From JAUUZT01 sp964654015 (GTDB lineage: Bacteria > Chloroflexota > Dehalococcoidia > GIF9 > AB-539-J10): a stretch of 47,388 nt of DNA. Each line of letters opens with the position of its first letter. Position 1 is the first letter of the stretch. A model generated the notes under the pieces. The model was not told the origin of the DNA. It saw only the letters and a program-made list of their open reading frames with translations, and did not search any database. The position numbers and the translations under genes were made by a program. Location of the stretch: assembly GCA_964654015.1 (NCBI GenBank), contig CAZZHQ010000010.1, positions 1 through 47,388 on the forward strand. Direction: 5' to 3'. This document shows positions 31,372 through 40,569 of the stretch, piece after piece.

Positions 31372-33391
31372 GTATGTAGCTACTATATGTCCCTATTGCA
31401 GTTGTGGTTGTGGCATCTACCTGGTCGTCAAGGATGGAAAGATAATTGGGCAGGAACCATGGAAAGAGCACCCGATAAATGAAGGGTCAAATTGCCCCAA
31501 AGGAAGGAATGCCTACCAGTACATTTACAATAAGGACAGGTTAAAAACGCCTCTGATAAGAAAGAACGGCAGCCTTCAAGAGAGATCATGGGAAGAAGCA
31601 CTTGACCTCATCTCCTCCAAGCTAAGGGAAGCTACCCCGGAAAACTTTGGCTTTATCGCCTCGTGCAGAAACAGCAATGAAGATTCCTATGTAATGCAAA
31701 AATTCACTCGGGTTGTAATGGGCAGCAACAACATAGAATACTGCGGTAGATTGTGCCATTCTCCAGCGGCGGCGGCCTTAATTCCTGCCATGGGTTCAGG
31801 AGCAATGCAGACGTCTCAGCCTGAAATTGAACTCGCTGACTGTTTCTTCCTCGCCGGCGTTAATCTGAAGGAGACCTTCCCCATGATAACGCGGCGGGTA
31901 CTTCGTGCTAAAGCCAGAGGAGCCAAAGTTATCTATACTGACCCCAGAAAGACACCCACCGCCAATAACCTGGCTGATATTCACCTGCAGCTAAAGTCTG
32001 GTACTGATGCTGCCCTCATCAATGCCATGATGCGAATAATTCTTGATGAAGGGTTGGAAAATAAGGAATTTATTGCCTCAAAAACCGCCGGTTTCGATGA
32101 ACTGCGTGACGCCCTATCCCAGATAGACTTGAAAGAAGCGGAGGCAATCACCGGGGTTCCATTAGATACGATTAGAGAAGCGGCAATCACCTACGCCCGG
32201 GCAGACAGGGGTTGTATTCTCTATGACCAGGGCATATCACAGCATTATGTTGGCACTGACAACGTTAGGGCTCATGCTAACCTGGCTCTTCTCTGCGGAC
32301 ATGCAGGCAAGCCAGGAAGCGGTATAAATGCCTTAAGAGGGCAGATAAACGGTGAGGGCGGCGGAGATATGGGTTGCTTGTGTGTTTTCTATCCCGGATT
32401 TAAGCGTGTGAGTGAAGACTCAGCAAAGTTCTTTGAGCAGGCTTGGGGAGTAGATAAGTTGCCAACAAAGCCAGGACTTACCTATATAGACGTGCTGAAT
32501 AACTGCCCTTATCTGTATATTGTGGGGGGAGACCCGTTGATGGTTGCTCCCGATGTAAACAAATTAAAGAAAACCTTAGCTAATGCAAACTTTATAGTAG
32601 TCCAGGACATATTTCCTACCGAGATAAGCAAGTTTGCTAATGTGGTACTGCCAGCGGCTACCTGGGTAGAGAGAGAGGCAACCCATACCTGGGTAGACAG
32701 GCGAGTACAAAAGATAAACAAGGTTATTGACCCGCCGGGTGAGGCCAAACCAGACTGGTGGATTATATGTCAATTAGCCGAGAAGATGGGTTATAAAAAC
32801 AACTTTGACTTCAGCTCATCTGGACAGATATTTGAAGAAATAAGAAACTGTGTTCCCCAGTACAAAGGGATAAGTTACGAACGACTGAGCAAGGTAGTGG
32901 GAGGTATTCAGTGGCCATGCCCTGCAGAGGACCATCCAGGAACGCCCACTCTATTCTTAGAGAAATTTGCTACTCCTGATGGCTTGGGCCACTTTCAGGC
33001 AGTGGAGTATAAAGCCCCGGCAGAGATGCCTGATGAAGAATATCCCTACTTTCTCACTACAGGTAGAAGTATATTCCACTATCACACCGGGTCAATGACT
33101 CTACGGACTCCCAAGCTGACAGGTGAAATTCATCAAGGATTTGTTGAGATAAATCCTGAGGATGCCTTAAAGCTGGGAATCAAAAATAAGGATATGGTCG
33201 TTGTAACAACAAGAAGAGGTAGTATAGAAGCTGAAGCCAAGGTAACCAACGAGGTGCCACCAGGGCTATTATTTGTGCCTATTCACTTTCCTGATTCCCG
33301 CGCCAATGCGCTGACAATCTCAGTCCTGGACCCCAAGGCCAAGTGTGCCGAAACTAAGGTATGTGCCGCCAGAATGGAACTAAAACGATGA
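31361..33391 (+). CDS. fdhA: Formate dehydrogenase alpha subunit (Mo/W-bis-MGD)
   Basis: A 676-residue catalytic subunit oxidising formate to CO2 or reducing CO2. The N-terminal [4Fe-4S] site is C-x2-C-x3-C-x27-C (Cys10, 13, 17, 45; CPYCSCGC and NCPKGRN). The metal ligand is Cys132 followed by His133 in YCGRLCHSPAA, so this is a cysteine, not selenocysteine, enzyme. The C-terminal dinucleotide-binding domain (HYHTGSMTLRTPKL onward) is complete. ATG 31361 is chosen: AGGAG lies five bases upstream, whereas an earlier in-frame start lies within mvhD. Length matches methanogen-type FdhA. It depends on FdhD at 13.3 kb. Confidence 0.95.
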   Translation: MSIEYVATICPYCSCGCGIYLVVKDGKIIGQEPWKEHPINEGSNCPKGRNAYQYIYNKDRLKTPLIRKNGSLQERSWEEALDLISSKLREATPENFGFIASCRNSNEDSYVMQKFTRVVMGSNNIEYCGRLCHSPAAAALIPAMGSGAMQTSQPEIELADCFFLAGVNLKETFPMITRRVLRAKARGAKVIYTDPRKTPTANNLADIHLQLKSGTDAALINAMMRIILDEGLENKEFIASKTAGFDELRDALSQIDLKEAEAITGVPLDTIREAAITYARADRGCILYDQGISQHYVGTDNVRAHANLALLCGHAGKPGSGINALRGQINGEGGGDMGCLCVFYPGFKRVSEDSAKFFEQAWGVDKLPTKPGLTYIDVLNNCPYLYIVGGDPLMVAPDVNKLKKTLANANFIVVQDIFPTEISKFANVVLPAATWVEREATHTWVDRRVQKINKVIDPPGEAKPDWWIICQLAEKMGYKNNFDFSSSGQIFEEIRNCVPQYKGISYERLSKVVGGIQWPCPAEDHPGTPTLFLEKFATPDGLGHFQAVEYKAPAEMPDEEYPYFLTTGRSIFHYHTGSMTLRTPKLTGEIHQGFVEINPEDALKLGIKNKDMVVVTTRRGSIEAEAKVTNEVPPGLLFVPIHFPDSRANALTISVLDPKAKCAETKVCAARMELKR

Positions 33392-34602
33392 AGGAAAACA
33401 TGTACATCGCTCGTTCTTCAGACAGGGAAATTCTGGAAAGAGCTGAACATGGTGGGGCAGTTACTTCGTTGCTTAAATTTGCCTTAAAAAGTGGAAGAGT
33501 GGACAGTGTGCTTGCAATCAAAGCACAAGGTGGCGACAGATATGATGGTATACCGGTTCTAATCAATAACCCTGAAGAGTTACTGGAGACTGCAGGCTCA
33601 CTGCACTGTAGCTCAGTTAATATCGCACGCTTCCTGAAAGAATATCTTGACGGCGCAGCCAGCCTGAAAATTGCTGTAACTGTTAAACCCTGCGACGCAA
33701 AGGCAATTATTGAGCTTGCCAAGAGAAACCAGATTACCCTTGATAACCTACTCCTCATCGGAGTGAACTGCACCGGTACTCTCCTCCCTGCAAGGGCAAA
33801 GAAAATGATGAAAGAGGAATACAGAGTAGACCCTGCTGATGTGATTGCAGAGGATATCGAAGATGGTAAATTGATAATCAGCTTAACTGATGGAACAGAA
33901 AAGGAACTGGAACTGGCAGAGCTGGAGGAAAGAGGATATGGGCGACGGGAAAACTGCCGGAGATGTGAAATCAATATTCCAGTAATGGCTGATATCGCCT
34001 GCGGCAAGTGGGGAACCACAGAAAGGAATAGCACCTTTATTGAGGTATTTTCTGACAAGGGTGCTGAGTTTATTGAGGCAGCAATTGAATCTGGCGATAT
34101 CGAAGCTGAACAGCCAGACAATGATGTCATTAAAACCCGGAAAAAGAAGGATGAGGCGGCAAGAGAACTGGCGCTTCAGTGGCAAAAGAAGGATTTTGCT
34201 AAAAACAAAGAAATGAGCAACGATGAACGGTTCAGCTACTGGTTCAAGCAATTTGACAAATGCACCAAGTGCTACGGCTGCCGCGATGCTTGCCCCATAT
34301 GCTATTGCAAGGACTGTATTCTAGAGGCAGACAGAAACCTTATACCTGCCGGAGAGATTCCACCCGATGATATGTTCCCGCTGATAAGGATTACTCATGT
34401 TATGGATTCTTGTGTTAATTGCGGACAGTGCCAGGATGCCTGTCCAGTGGAGATTCCTCTCTCCCGCCTGATATTCATGCTGAACAAGGAACTATTTGAT
34501 ATTTTCAAGTACGAGCCAGGAACAGATGTTAGCCAACTTCCTCCGCTGCAGTCAGTCACTGAAAAAGAGTTAACACTCAGCGACGTAGAAATCAATTTAT
34601 AA
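33388..34602 (+). CDS. fdhB: Formate dehydrogenase beta subunit (FrhB/FdhB family)
   Basis: A 404-residue flavin and iron-sulfur subunit of the coenzyme F420 hydrogenase/dehydrogenase beta family. The start overlaps fdhA (ATGA). The N-terminal part has GGAVTSLLKFAL (about 21-32), VKPCDAKAI, and GVNCTGTLLP with further cysteines in ENCRRCEINIPVMADIACG. The C-terminal half adds two ferredoxin-type [4Fe-4S] sets: CTKCYGCRDACP followed by ICYCKDC, and CVNCGQCQDACPVEI. It should take electrons from FdhA and pass them to the MvhD-like subunit or ferredoxin. Whether it reacts with F420 or another acceptor cannot be told; F420 use is not assumed. Confidence 0.93.
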   Translation: MKENMYIARSSDREILERAEHGGAVTSLLKFALKSGRVDSVLAIKAQGGDRYDGIPVLINNPEELLETAGSLHCSSVNIARFLKEYLDGAASLKIAVTVKPCDAKAIIELAKRNQITLDNLLLIGVNCTGTLLPARAKKMMKEEYRVDPADVIAEDIEDGKLIISLTDGTEKELELAELEERGYGRRENCRRCEINIPVMADIACGKWGTTERNSTFIEVFSDKGAEFIEAAIESGDIEAEQPDNDVIKTRKKKDEAARELALQWQKKDFAKNKEMSNDERFSYWFKQFDKCTKCYGCRDACPICYCKDCILEADRNLIPAGEIPPDDMFPLIRITHVMDSCVNCGQCQDACPVEIPLSRLIFMLNKELFDIFKYEPGTDVSQLPPLQSVTEKELTLSDVEINL

Positions 34603-34736
34603 TATGGTGGGATGCCTGGCAGACCTATCTACTTTCATTCCAACAGAAAGAGCCTGTACTATATTAGGACAATACTGGTTATGGTATACTTGCTGCGATT
34701 TTATTCTGGAAAGGGGGATATATCAGTCTCTTACCA

Positions 34737-35885
34737 GTGATTGAAGAAATACCTCTCGGAGATCCCAGATTAAAGACCTTCGCCATGTTGCCCTGGCATC
34801 TTTATAAGGGCGACCCTTGCTGGACACCACCGTTGAACGCCGACCTGCTCGGCAATCGACTATTGGGCATGGAAGGACTCCTGCAAAGAAAGCATCCATA
34901 CCACATGCACGCAGAGGTAACCCATTTCCTGGTATGGCAAAATGGCAAGCTGGCCGGTCGAATATCGGCATCTATCAATAAAAGATTCAATGACTACTAT
35001 GGCTCTAGTATCGGGTTCTTCGGCTTCTTCGAGGTAATCCACGACTACGAAGTTGCCAGGGTGTTGCTGGACAGCGCCAGAGACTGGGTAAAATGTCGTG
35101 GCATGACCACCCTGCGTGGTCCAGGGGAGTATTCCAACGCTACTTACGAACGACAGGGGACACTGATAGACGGTTTCCAGTATCCTCCAACCATGGACCT
35201 GACTCACAATCCACCTTTCTATGGCGAGTTCCTGGAGCAATATGGTTTCCTCAAGGCAAAAGACTATCATGCCTATATAATTGACCTACAGACTCCTGTA
35301 TCACTCCGAATCAAGAAGCTCGCAGAGAAGGCGCGACTGCGCAGGAAGATAGAAACCAGGCCACTGAACCTCAAAAAACTGGCTACAGAGGTGGACCTGA
35401 TTGTTGAAATTTACAACGATTGCTGGTCGAAGAACTGGGGATTCCTTCCGTTAACCAGTGAAGAGGCCATGGCCCTGGCAGATTTTCTTCGCCTGGTTGC
35501 GGACTCCAACCTCGTCCGATTCGCCTTCATCAAGGGAGAACCTGCTGCGTTGTTTGGTGCCTTTCCAGATCCCTACCATGCATTGCGCCCGCGCTGGCAC
35601 TGGTATGGTGACTCCGATATTGTACGACTGGCCCGCCTTTTTCATATGAGACGGCACATTCCGCTGATGAGGCTCATGTTCTTTGGGGTTCGACCTGGCT
35701 TCCGCAAGCTGGGTATCGATGCGGTTTTGTTCAACGAAGTAAAGGAATACGCCATGCAGCGTGGTTACCGGCAATGTGAAGCCTCCATGCTACTGGAGGA
35801 CAACGTACTGATTCTCAGGCCATCAGCATTCATGGGGGGACACCGTTATAAAACCTGGCGGATATATGATTTACCATTAACCTAG
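34737..35885 (+). CDS. GNAT-fold acyltransferase-like protein (YghO-like)
   Basis: A 382-residue protein with two GNAT-like halves. It begins EEIPLGDPRLKTFAMLPWHLYKGDPCWTPP, the usual start of the YghO-like group, continues with AGRISASINKRFNDYYG and GFFGFFEVIHDYEVA (about 80-105), and ends with a second acetyltransferase-like core RLMFFGVRPGFRKLGIDAVLFNEV. The substrate is unknown; several relatives lie near lipid or wall genes. GTG is the only good start, and the AAGGGGG site lies 19 bases upstream, which is longer than ideal, so the true start may be slightly different. It stands alone between fdhB and the FAIM-like/surE pair. Confidence 0.75.
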   Translation: MIEEIPLGDPRLKTFAMLPWHLYKGDPCWTPPLNADLLGNRLLGMEGLLQRKHPYHMHAEVTHFLVWQNGKLAGRISASINKRFNDYYGSSIGFFGFFEVIHDYEVARVLLDSARDWVKCRGMTTLRGPGEYSNATYERQGTLIDGFQYPPTMDLTHNPPFYGEFLEQYGFLKAKDYHAYIIDLQTPVSLRIKKLAEKARLRRKIETRPLNLKKLATEVDLIVEIYNDCWSKNWGFLPLTSEEAMALADFLRLVADSNLVRFAFIKGEPAALFGAFPDPYHALRPRWHWYGDSDIVRLARLFHMRRHIPLMRLMFFGVRPGFRKLGIDAVLFNEVKEYAMQRGYRQCEASMLLEDNVLILRPSAFMGGHRYKTWRIYDLPLT

Positions 35886-36017
35886 AACTATCAAAATTTC
35901 TCGCTGTCTTCAGGTTTACTTTGTGGTGAAAGAGACCAGCGCTTGACAGCGACTCCCAAAGACAAGCAAAATAGCATATCCCAAAGTAACTATATTATTA
36001 AGATGGAGAATTAAACT

Positions 36018-36359
36018 ATGTTAGGAAATCTACGAAAGACCTGGACTGTCAAAGTAAACGATGAAAAGCGAGTGGTAGAGGTAAGACGAATTCACTTGCT
36101 CGGATTGGCATGGATTAAAATCGACGGCTTCGTGGTGGATACCTTCGGAGCAAAGGCATTGCAGATATATTTCCGCAAGCCAAAACGCCTCTTCGATATT
36201 GATGGAGTACCCTGCCGGCTGGATATAAAATACGGTTTGCTTCAGAGATATAACTTTGACCTCTACGTCGATGAAAAACTTATTGAACCTGATAGGGAGC
36301 CAAAAATATTTAAAATTAACAAGGAAACTAAAGAGTCTTATGAAGATACTGGTCAGTAA
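36018..36359 (+). CDS. Small beta-rich protein, possibly FAIM1-like
   Basis: A 113-residue soluble protein with repeated strand-turn motifs: TWTVKVNDEKRVVEV, AWIKIDGFVVDTFG, FDIDGVPCRLDIKYG and YNFDLYVDEKLIE. The alternation of hydrophobic strands with DG/DE turns is reminiscent of the beta-sandwich of FAIM1-type proteins, but this is a weak match. Its last 20 bases overlap the start of surE, so the two are translationally coupled. ATG follows GGAG (36004-36007) by 10 bases. A role supporting SurE or nucleotide homeostasis is unproven. Confidence 0.55.
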   Translation: MLGNLRKTWTVKVNDEKRVVEVRRIHLLGLAWIKIDGFVVDTFGAKALQIYFRKPKRLFDIDGVPCRLDIKYGLLQRYNFDLYVDEKLIEPDREPKIFKINKETKESYEDTGQ

Positions 36360-37116
36360 CGACGACGGGATAGAGGCCGACGGCCTCTGGGCACTGGTGA
36401 AAGAGCTCAGTAAGGTTGGGCAGGTGGTGGTGATGGCTCCTCACCAAGAGCAGAGTGGAGTGGGTACCGCCATCAGCCTAAAGCGAGCTATCAGGGTTAA
36501 CAGGGTAAATTCCAGGTTGGCAGAAGTAGAAGCTTACTCGGTAGAAGGCACTCCTGCTGACAGCGTTATCATAGGTCTGCGCTCCCTGTTTGCAGGTGAG
36601 ATAGACCTGGTTGTTTCAGGCATCAACAGGGGCTCCAACATGGGACACGATGTCGTCGTGTCCGGCACACTGGGCGCCGCCATACAGGGTTACCTGCACG
36701 ACGTTCCTTCCATGGCAGTCTCGCTAAATGGCTATGACGAAGAGTTGCACTTCGAGCCAAGCGCCAGGGTGGCAGCACTGCTTGCCACCTTGATTAGAGA
36801 TGGTATGCTGTCTGAGCATTTATTGTTGAACGTCAATCTGCCCAACCTGCCATTGTCCGAGCTTGAAGGGATAGAAATCACCAACCAGAGCCAGCAAAGT
36901 TACTGTGATGCCGTAGAGCACGATGAAAATGATAAAGAATGCTACCACATCAGGCGCATACCTGATTTGGGCACAGGTTTACAGGGTCATGACCTGTGGG
37001 CACTTCAACGAAACAGAATTTCCATCACCCCTCTGCTGGATGGGTCCTCTCCCAGCTCGCTGCAAGACCGCCTGCAAGAACTGGTTCCTTCCTTACGAAA
37101 AGAACTGCTCATCTGA
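36340..37116 (+). CDS. surE: 5'/3'-nucleotidase SurE
   Basis: A 258-residue metal-dependent phosphatase acting on nucleoside monophosphates, linked to stationary-phase survival. The active-site start MKILVSNDDGIEADG carries Asp8 and Asp9, PHQEQSGVG contributes Ser39, and GTPADSVIIGL and VSGINRGSNMGHDVVVSGTLGAA are the other SurE signatures. The frame is open 28 codons further upstream, but ATG 36340 gives the canonical SurE N-terminus. It is coupled to the preceding small gene by a 20-base overlap. The C-terminus (TPLLDGSSPSSLQDRLQEL) is standard. Confidence 0.95.
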   Translation: MKILVSNDDGIEADGLWALVKELSKVGQVVVMAPHQEQSGVGTAISLKRAIRVNRVNSRLAEVEAYSVEGTPADSVIIGLRSLFAGEIDLVVSGINRGSNMGHDVVVSGTLGAAIQGYLHDVPSMAVSLNGYDEELHFEPSARVAALLATLIRDGMLSEHLLLNVNLPNLPLSELEGIEITNQSQQSYCDAVEHDENDKECYHIRRIPDLGTGLQGHDLWALQRNRISITPLLDGSSPSSLQDRLQELVPSLRKELLI

Positions 37117-37458
37117 GCAGCCACCTGTCAAATAGGAAATTAATCTCCCAGCTTTGCAGTATTACAACTTGCTAAGTACAGTATTAAATGGCAATCCGAA
37201 TACCAAAGCCCGAAAACCTACCCTCCACGTTGCCAGCTATACAATCAGATAATATCTTTGCACCTTGCTACATTTCTAATGATTACATCTAGTGAGTCCC
37301 CCATTTGCTGCTTCTCCTCCAAGAACAATAATATGAGCATTGGAGATAGCGAATATTACACAGAAAATGAGCCAAAAATCATTGAAAAAGAACTGGTGGC
37401 GTTATAGAATGCTTAACGTTGTAGATATGGCAAATTAGAGTAAAAGGGGGATGGAACT
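37117..37458. other. Intergenic region, 342 bp
   Basis: No gene, repeat or clear promoter recognised. The last 20 bases contain AAAAGGGGG, the ribosome site of the next gene. Confidence 0.5.
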
Positions 37459-38646
37459 ATGAAGGTTACCAATGTAGAAATATTTGATGTTTATTATGAA
37501 GGCGACAAAATCATTCAACCCTACTGGCACCCAATCATCATGCATGTCCATACTGATGAAGGTATCAGCGGACTGGGCGAAGTTGGACTGGCCTATGGTA
37601 CTGGTCATTCCGCTGCTGTTGGTATGGCAAAGAACATGGTTGAAAATTTCCTTATCGGTGCTGACCCCTTTAAAATAGAAAAAATCTGGGATACCATATT
37701 CCGCTCCAGCTTCTGGGCACAGGGCGGCGGACCCGTTGTATATGGTGCCATGAGTGCCATCGATATCGCCTGCTGGGACATCAAAGGGAAAGCATTTGGA
37801 CAGCCCATTTACCAGTTACTCGGTGGGAAGACCAATGACGAACTGCGCACTTACGCCAGCCAGATTCAGTTTGGCTGGGATGAGCAGATAAAAGCCTGTG
37901 TTAAGCCTGAAGAGTATGCCGAGGTTGCTCTCAAAGCCGTTAGCGAAGGATACGACTGTGTGAAGGTCGACCCTATCATCTTCGATGAGAAAGGAGAACG
38001 GGGCTGGAATCTGAAGAAAATACTCAGCAACAAGCAGATAACTCTATTCTACAATCGCGTAGGAGCAATTCGGGAGGCTGTTGGGCCTGATGTTGATATC
38101 ATCATTGAACTGCATTCATTGCTCAATGCCAGCTCCGCTATTCAACTGGGCCATGTGCTGGAAGAGTTCAACTGCTTCTACTACGAAGAGCCCACCAACT
38201 ATATGAATGTCGACCTTCAAGCTAAGATTTCACAAAGTGTTGCTATTCCGATGGCTGCCGGTGAGCGTCTCTACACCCGCTGGGGCTACCGTCAGTACTT
38301 TGAAAAGCAGGCGATAGATGTAATTCAACCAGACCTTTGCCTTGTAGGTGGAATCAGCGAGGGAAAGAAGATATGTGACTATGCCGCTGTCTACGACATC
38401 ACCGTCCAGGTACACTGTTGTGGTAGCCCGATTACCACGGCAGCCGCACTGCAACTGGAAGCAGTTATTCCAAACTTCCAGATTCACGAACACCATACCT
38501 ATGCCATCAAGCAGGGAAACCGTGAACTCTGTATCCAGGATTACCAGCCACAGAACGGCAAATACTACACCCCTGACCTGCCGGGGCTTGGACTGGAACT
38601 GAACGAAGCTGTGATTTCCAAGTCACCACGCATCTTGATTCCCTAG
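37459..38646 (+). CDS. Enolase-superfamily protein, dehydratase-like (second copy type)
   Basis: A 395-residue member of the mandelate racemase/muconate lactonizing family, distinct from the one at 665-1768. The KxD motif is DCVKVDPIIF (about residue 175). The first metal ligand position reads IIIELHSLLN, with Glu where Asp is more common, followed by YYEEPTN and AAGERLYTRW for the other two ligands, and a late His in VQVHCCGSP. This pattern occurs in galactonate/gluconate dehydratase-like subgroups. An insertion near 180-200 (DEKGERGWNLKKILSNKQI) forms a lid. The likely substrate is a sugar acid. It is monocistronic or followed by the metallopeptidase gene after 52 bp. Confidence 0.87.
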   Translation: MKVTNVEIFDVYYEGDKIIQPYWHPIIMHVHTDEGISGLGEVGLAYGTGHSAAVGMAKNMVENFLIGADPFKIEKIWDTIFRSSFWAQGGGPVVYGAMSAIDIACWDIKGKAFGQPIYQLLGGKTNDELRTYASQIQFGWDEQIKACVKPEEYAEVALKAVSEGYDCVKVDPIIFDEKGERGWNLKKILSNKQITLFYNRVGAIREAVGPDVDIIIELHSLLNASSAIQLGHVLEEFNCFYYEEPTNYMNVDLQAKISQSVAIPMAAGERLYTRWGYRQYFEKQAIDVIQPDLCLVGGISEGKKICDYAAVYDITVQVHCCGSPITTAAALQLEAVIPNFQIHEHHTYAIKQGNRELCIQDYQPQNGKYYTPDLPGLGLELNEAVISKSPRILIP

Positions 38647-38698
38647 CAGTGGCAATCCCTTTTAACAATGGGTAGCCTGAGTACAGGTTTGCGGGAAG

Positions 38699-39271
38699 AT
38701 GAATAAATCCCACACCGCTGAAATTAACGGCGTAGGAACAGTTTTGTTTGAACGAAGCAAGCGTGCCAGACACATGATTATCTACGTTCGACCTCTTACC
38801 GGAGTTCGAGTTGCTGTTCCTGGCAGGTTGTCCTTTAAGAAGGCCGAGGAATTTGTCCACACTAAAATATCATGGATACAGAAGCACCTGAAAAGAATTG
38901 ACGAATACAGGAGAGTGACTGGAAGCATCTCAAATAGTTACACAAGCTTTGACAGGACGCAGGCAAAAACGAAGCTAATAAAAAGACTTGAAGTCCTGGC
39001 TGCAATGCATGGCTTCACCTATAACAGGGTATTCATTCGAAATCAAAAGACCCGGTGGGGCAGTTGCTCACACCAGAACAACATCAGCCTTAACCTTCAA
39101 CTTGCCGGGTTGCCTGCTGAGCTAATGGACTACGTAATCCTCCATGAGCTCGTTCATACACGTCATAAGAATCACAGCAAAGACTTCTGGGCTGAACTGG
39201 ACAGGTTCGTACCAAGCAGCAAGAAAAGAGCAACACAGTTAAGGAAGCATGTAATAGAAGTGTTGCGATAA
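38699..39271 (+). CDS. YgjP/DUF45-type metallopeptidase-like protein
   Basis: A 190-residue protein of the YgjP-like (M48-related) zincin family. The zinc motif is ILHELVHTRHKNHSKDFW, giving His149, Glu150, His153 and His159. It is preceded by the family hallmark NQKTRWGSCSHQNNISLNLQL. The N-terminal half contains strands followed by a basic helix (SKRARHMIIYV...KKAEEFVHTKISWIQKHL). The physiological role of this family is poorly known; type I restriction neighbours are sometimes seen elsewhere, not here. The ribosome site is weak. Confidence 0.88.
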   Translation: MNKSHTAEINGVGTVLFERSKRARHMIIYVRPLTGVRVAVPGRLSFKKAEEFVHTKISWIQKHLKRIDEYRRVTGSISNSYTSFDRTQAKTKLIKRLEVLAAMHGFTYNRVFIRNQKTRWGSCSHQNNISLNLQLAGLPAELMDYVILHELVHTRHKNHSKDFWAELDRFVPSSKKRATQLRKHVIEVLR

Positions 39272-39361
39272 TTAATATACCAGGTCATTTTCAGCAGCAT
39301 GTTTTGATCACATCTTTTTGGTCATCGGTTTTTCGTTGAATATATATTTGCCCGGTTCCAT

Positions 39362-39390
39362 TTGACAACATAGTATTATCAGCATATACT
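39362..39390 (+). promoter_or_regulatory. Strong sigma70-type promoter of the arsenic unit
   Basis: TTGACA (39362-39367) and TATACT (39385-39390) with a 17-base spacer, a near-consensus promoter for the AbrB-like/arsM pair. Confidence 0.72.
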
Positions 39391-39393
39391 GAT
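39378..39393. promoter_or_regulatory. Candidate operator overlapping the -10 box (ATCAG-N6-CTGAT)
   Basis: Perfect 5-base arms ATCAG and CTGAT flank CATATA, covering the -10 region of the arsenic promoter. A repressor bound here would block RNA polymerase. A further ATCTGAT lies just downstream. The Cys-rich AbrB-type protein encoded next is the obvious candidate binder. Confidence 0.5.
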
Positions 39394-39417
39394 TTATCTG
39401 ATTATATGGAGGTGCAA

Positions 39418-39693
39418 ATGAACAAAGAGTGTGGCAACAAAAATTGCTTTAAAGAAGCAACCGTAAGCCGAAGCTGCTGCAAAGTTGAGGCCCTGGTCAG
39501 TATAGACGAGCGTGGGCAAATGATACTCCCAAAGGAGATAAGAGATAAGGCAAACATTCATGCCGGCGATAAGCTGGCCGTTACCTGTTGGGAGAAGGAC
39601 GGGAAAATATGCTGCATTTCTTTGATTAGAGCAGAGCAGCTGACTGAGATGGTAAAGGGTGTGCTAAGCCCGATAATGAAAGACATACTTTAG
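39418..39693 (+). CDS. HgcAB-associated-type AbrB/SpoVT domain protein with Cys-rich N-terminus
   Basis: A 91-residue protein with an AbrB/SpoVT/MazE DNA-binding domain: EALVSIDERGQMILPKEIRDKANIHAGDKL (about 24-53). The N-terminus carries Cys5, Cys10 and a Cys20-Cys21 pair, and Cys57, Cys65 and Cys66 follow. This arrangement matches the family named HgcAB-associated protein, although no hgcAB genes are in the window. ATG 39418 follows GGAGG by five bases; an ATG at 39406 overlaps the ribosome site. It is co-transcribed with arsM 24 bp downstream and could be a thiol-based metalloid-sensing regulator of that gene. Confidence 0.78.
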   Translation: MNKECGNKNCFKEATVSRSCCKVEALVSIDERGQMILPKEIRDKANIHAGDKLAVTCWEKDGKICCISLIRAEQLTEMVKGVLSPIMKDIL

Positions 39694-39717
39694 AAATAAA
39701 TACAGGGGGGGTTTCAA

Positions 39718-40545
39718 ATGAAGAAAGAAGAAATCAGGAAGGCCGTAAGGGAGAGTTACGGTAAAATTGCCTTGCAGGAGACTAGCAGTTGCTGCCAAAC
39801 AGGCAGTTGTGGATGCGGTTGCGGCAGTACGCAGGATACTATAAGCAAGGCAATTGGCTATAGCGATGAAGAACTCTCTGCCGTACCTGAAGGCGCAAAC
39901 CTGGGATTGGGCTGTGGTAATCCTACGGCACTGGCTTCACTCAAAGAAGGTGAAGTAGTACTGGACCTCGGTTCGGGAGCCGGGTTTGATTGTTTCCTGG
40001 CCGCTGCTAAAGTTGGTGAAAGCGGAAAAGTTATTGGTGTTGATGTGACGGCAGAGATGATTGAGAAAGCAAGAGGAAACGCCGGTAAGGATGGGTACCT
40101 CAATGTTGAGTTTCGCCTGGGAGAAATAGAAAACTTGCCCGTTGCCGATAACTCGGTTGATGCGGTGATCTCCAATTGTGTTATTAACCTATCGCCTGAC
40201 AAGAAGAGAGTCTTTGAGGAAACTTACAGGGTGTTAAAACCCGGTGGTAGGGTAATGGTCTCAGATATCGCATTGCTGAAAGAGCTCCCTCCAGAAATCA
40301 AGAATTCTATCGGAGCGTATGTTGGCTGCGTTGCCGGAGCCAACACTAAAGAAGAATACCTGGCAACTGTAAAAGCTGCCGGATTCCAAGAAGTGGAAGT
40401 TGTAAGCGAGATATCGGCTGATAGTATTTATAGCAGCAGTATTGGACAAGCACTGGCTGAGAAGATGGAGACGTCATCAGGCATGATCGAAGAGGCAGCA
40501 GGCTCAATCATCAGCATGCAAATACGTGCCCTCAAACGGAACTAA
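39718..40545 (+). CDS. arsM: Arsenite methyltransferase
   Basis: A 275-residue SAM-dependent enzyme methylating trivalent arsenic to mono-, di- and trimethylated forms. The SAM motif is VLDLGSGAGFDC near residue 81. The arsenic-binding cysteines are Cys66 (LGCGNPTAL), Cys154 (SNCVINLSP) and Cys204 (VGCVAGANT), the ArsM triad. An extra N-terminal cluster SSCCQTGSCGCGCGS (24-37) is typical of bacterial ArsM. AGGGGGGG precedes the ATG. The unit begins at a strong promoter with the AbrB-type protein and ends in a terminator; no arsR, arsC or arsB is in the window. Confidence 0.95.
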   Translation: MKKEEIRKAVRESYGKIALQETSSCCQTGSCGCGCGSTQDTISKAIGYSDEELSAVPEGANLGLGCGNPTALASLKEGEVVLDLGSGAGFDCFLAAAKVGESGKVIGVDVTAEMIEKARGNAGKDGYLNVEFRLGEIENLPVADNSVDAVISNCVINLSPDKKRVFEETYRVLKPGGRVMVSDIALLKELPPEIKNSIGAYVGCVAGANTKEEYLATVKAAGFQEVEVVSEISADSIYSSSIGQALAEKMETSSGMIEEAAGSIISMQIRALKRN

Positions 40546-40569
40546 AGCACCAAACAATATCGTTCAGAT

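Noticed and set aside
31361..33391. Selenocysteine in FdhA
   Set aside because: The metal-ligand codon reads cysteine (LCHSP) and there is no in-frame TGA in the gene.
33354..34130. 258-codon minus-strand frame rich in Ser and Ile
   Set aside because: Antisense shadow of fdhB, whose cysteine clusters and overlap with fdhA are unmistakable.
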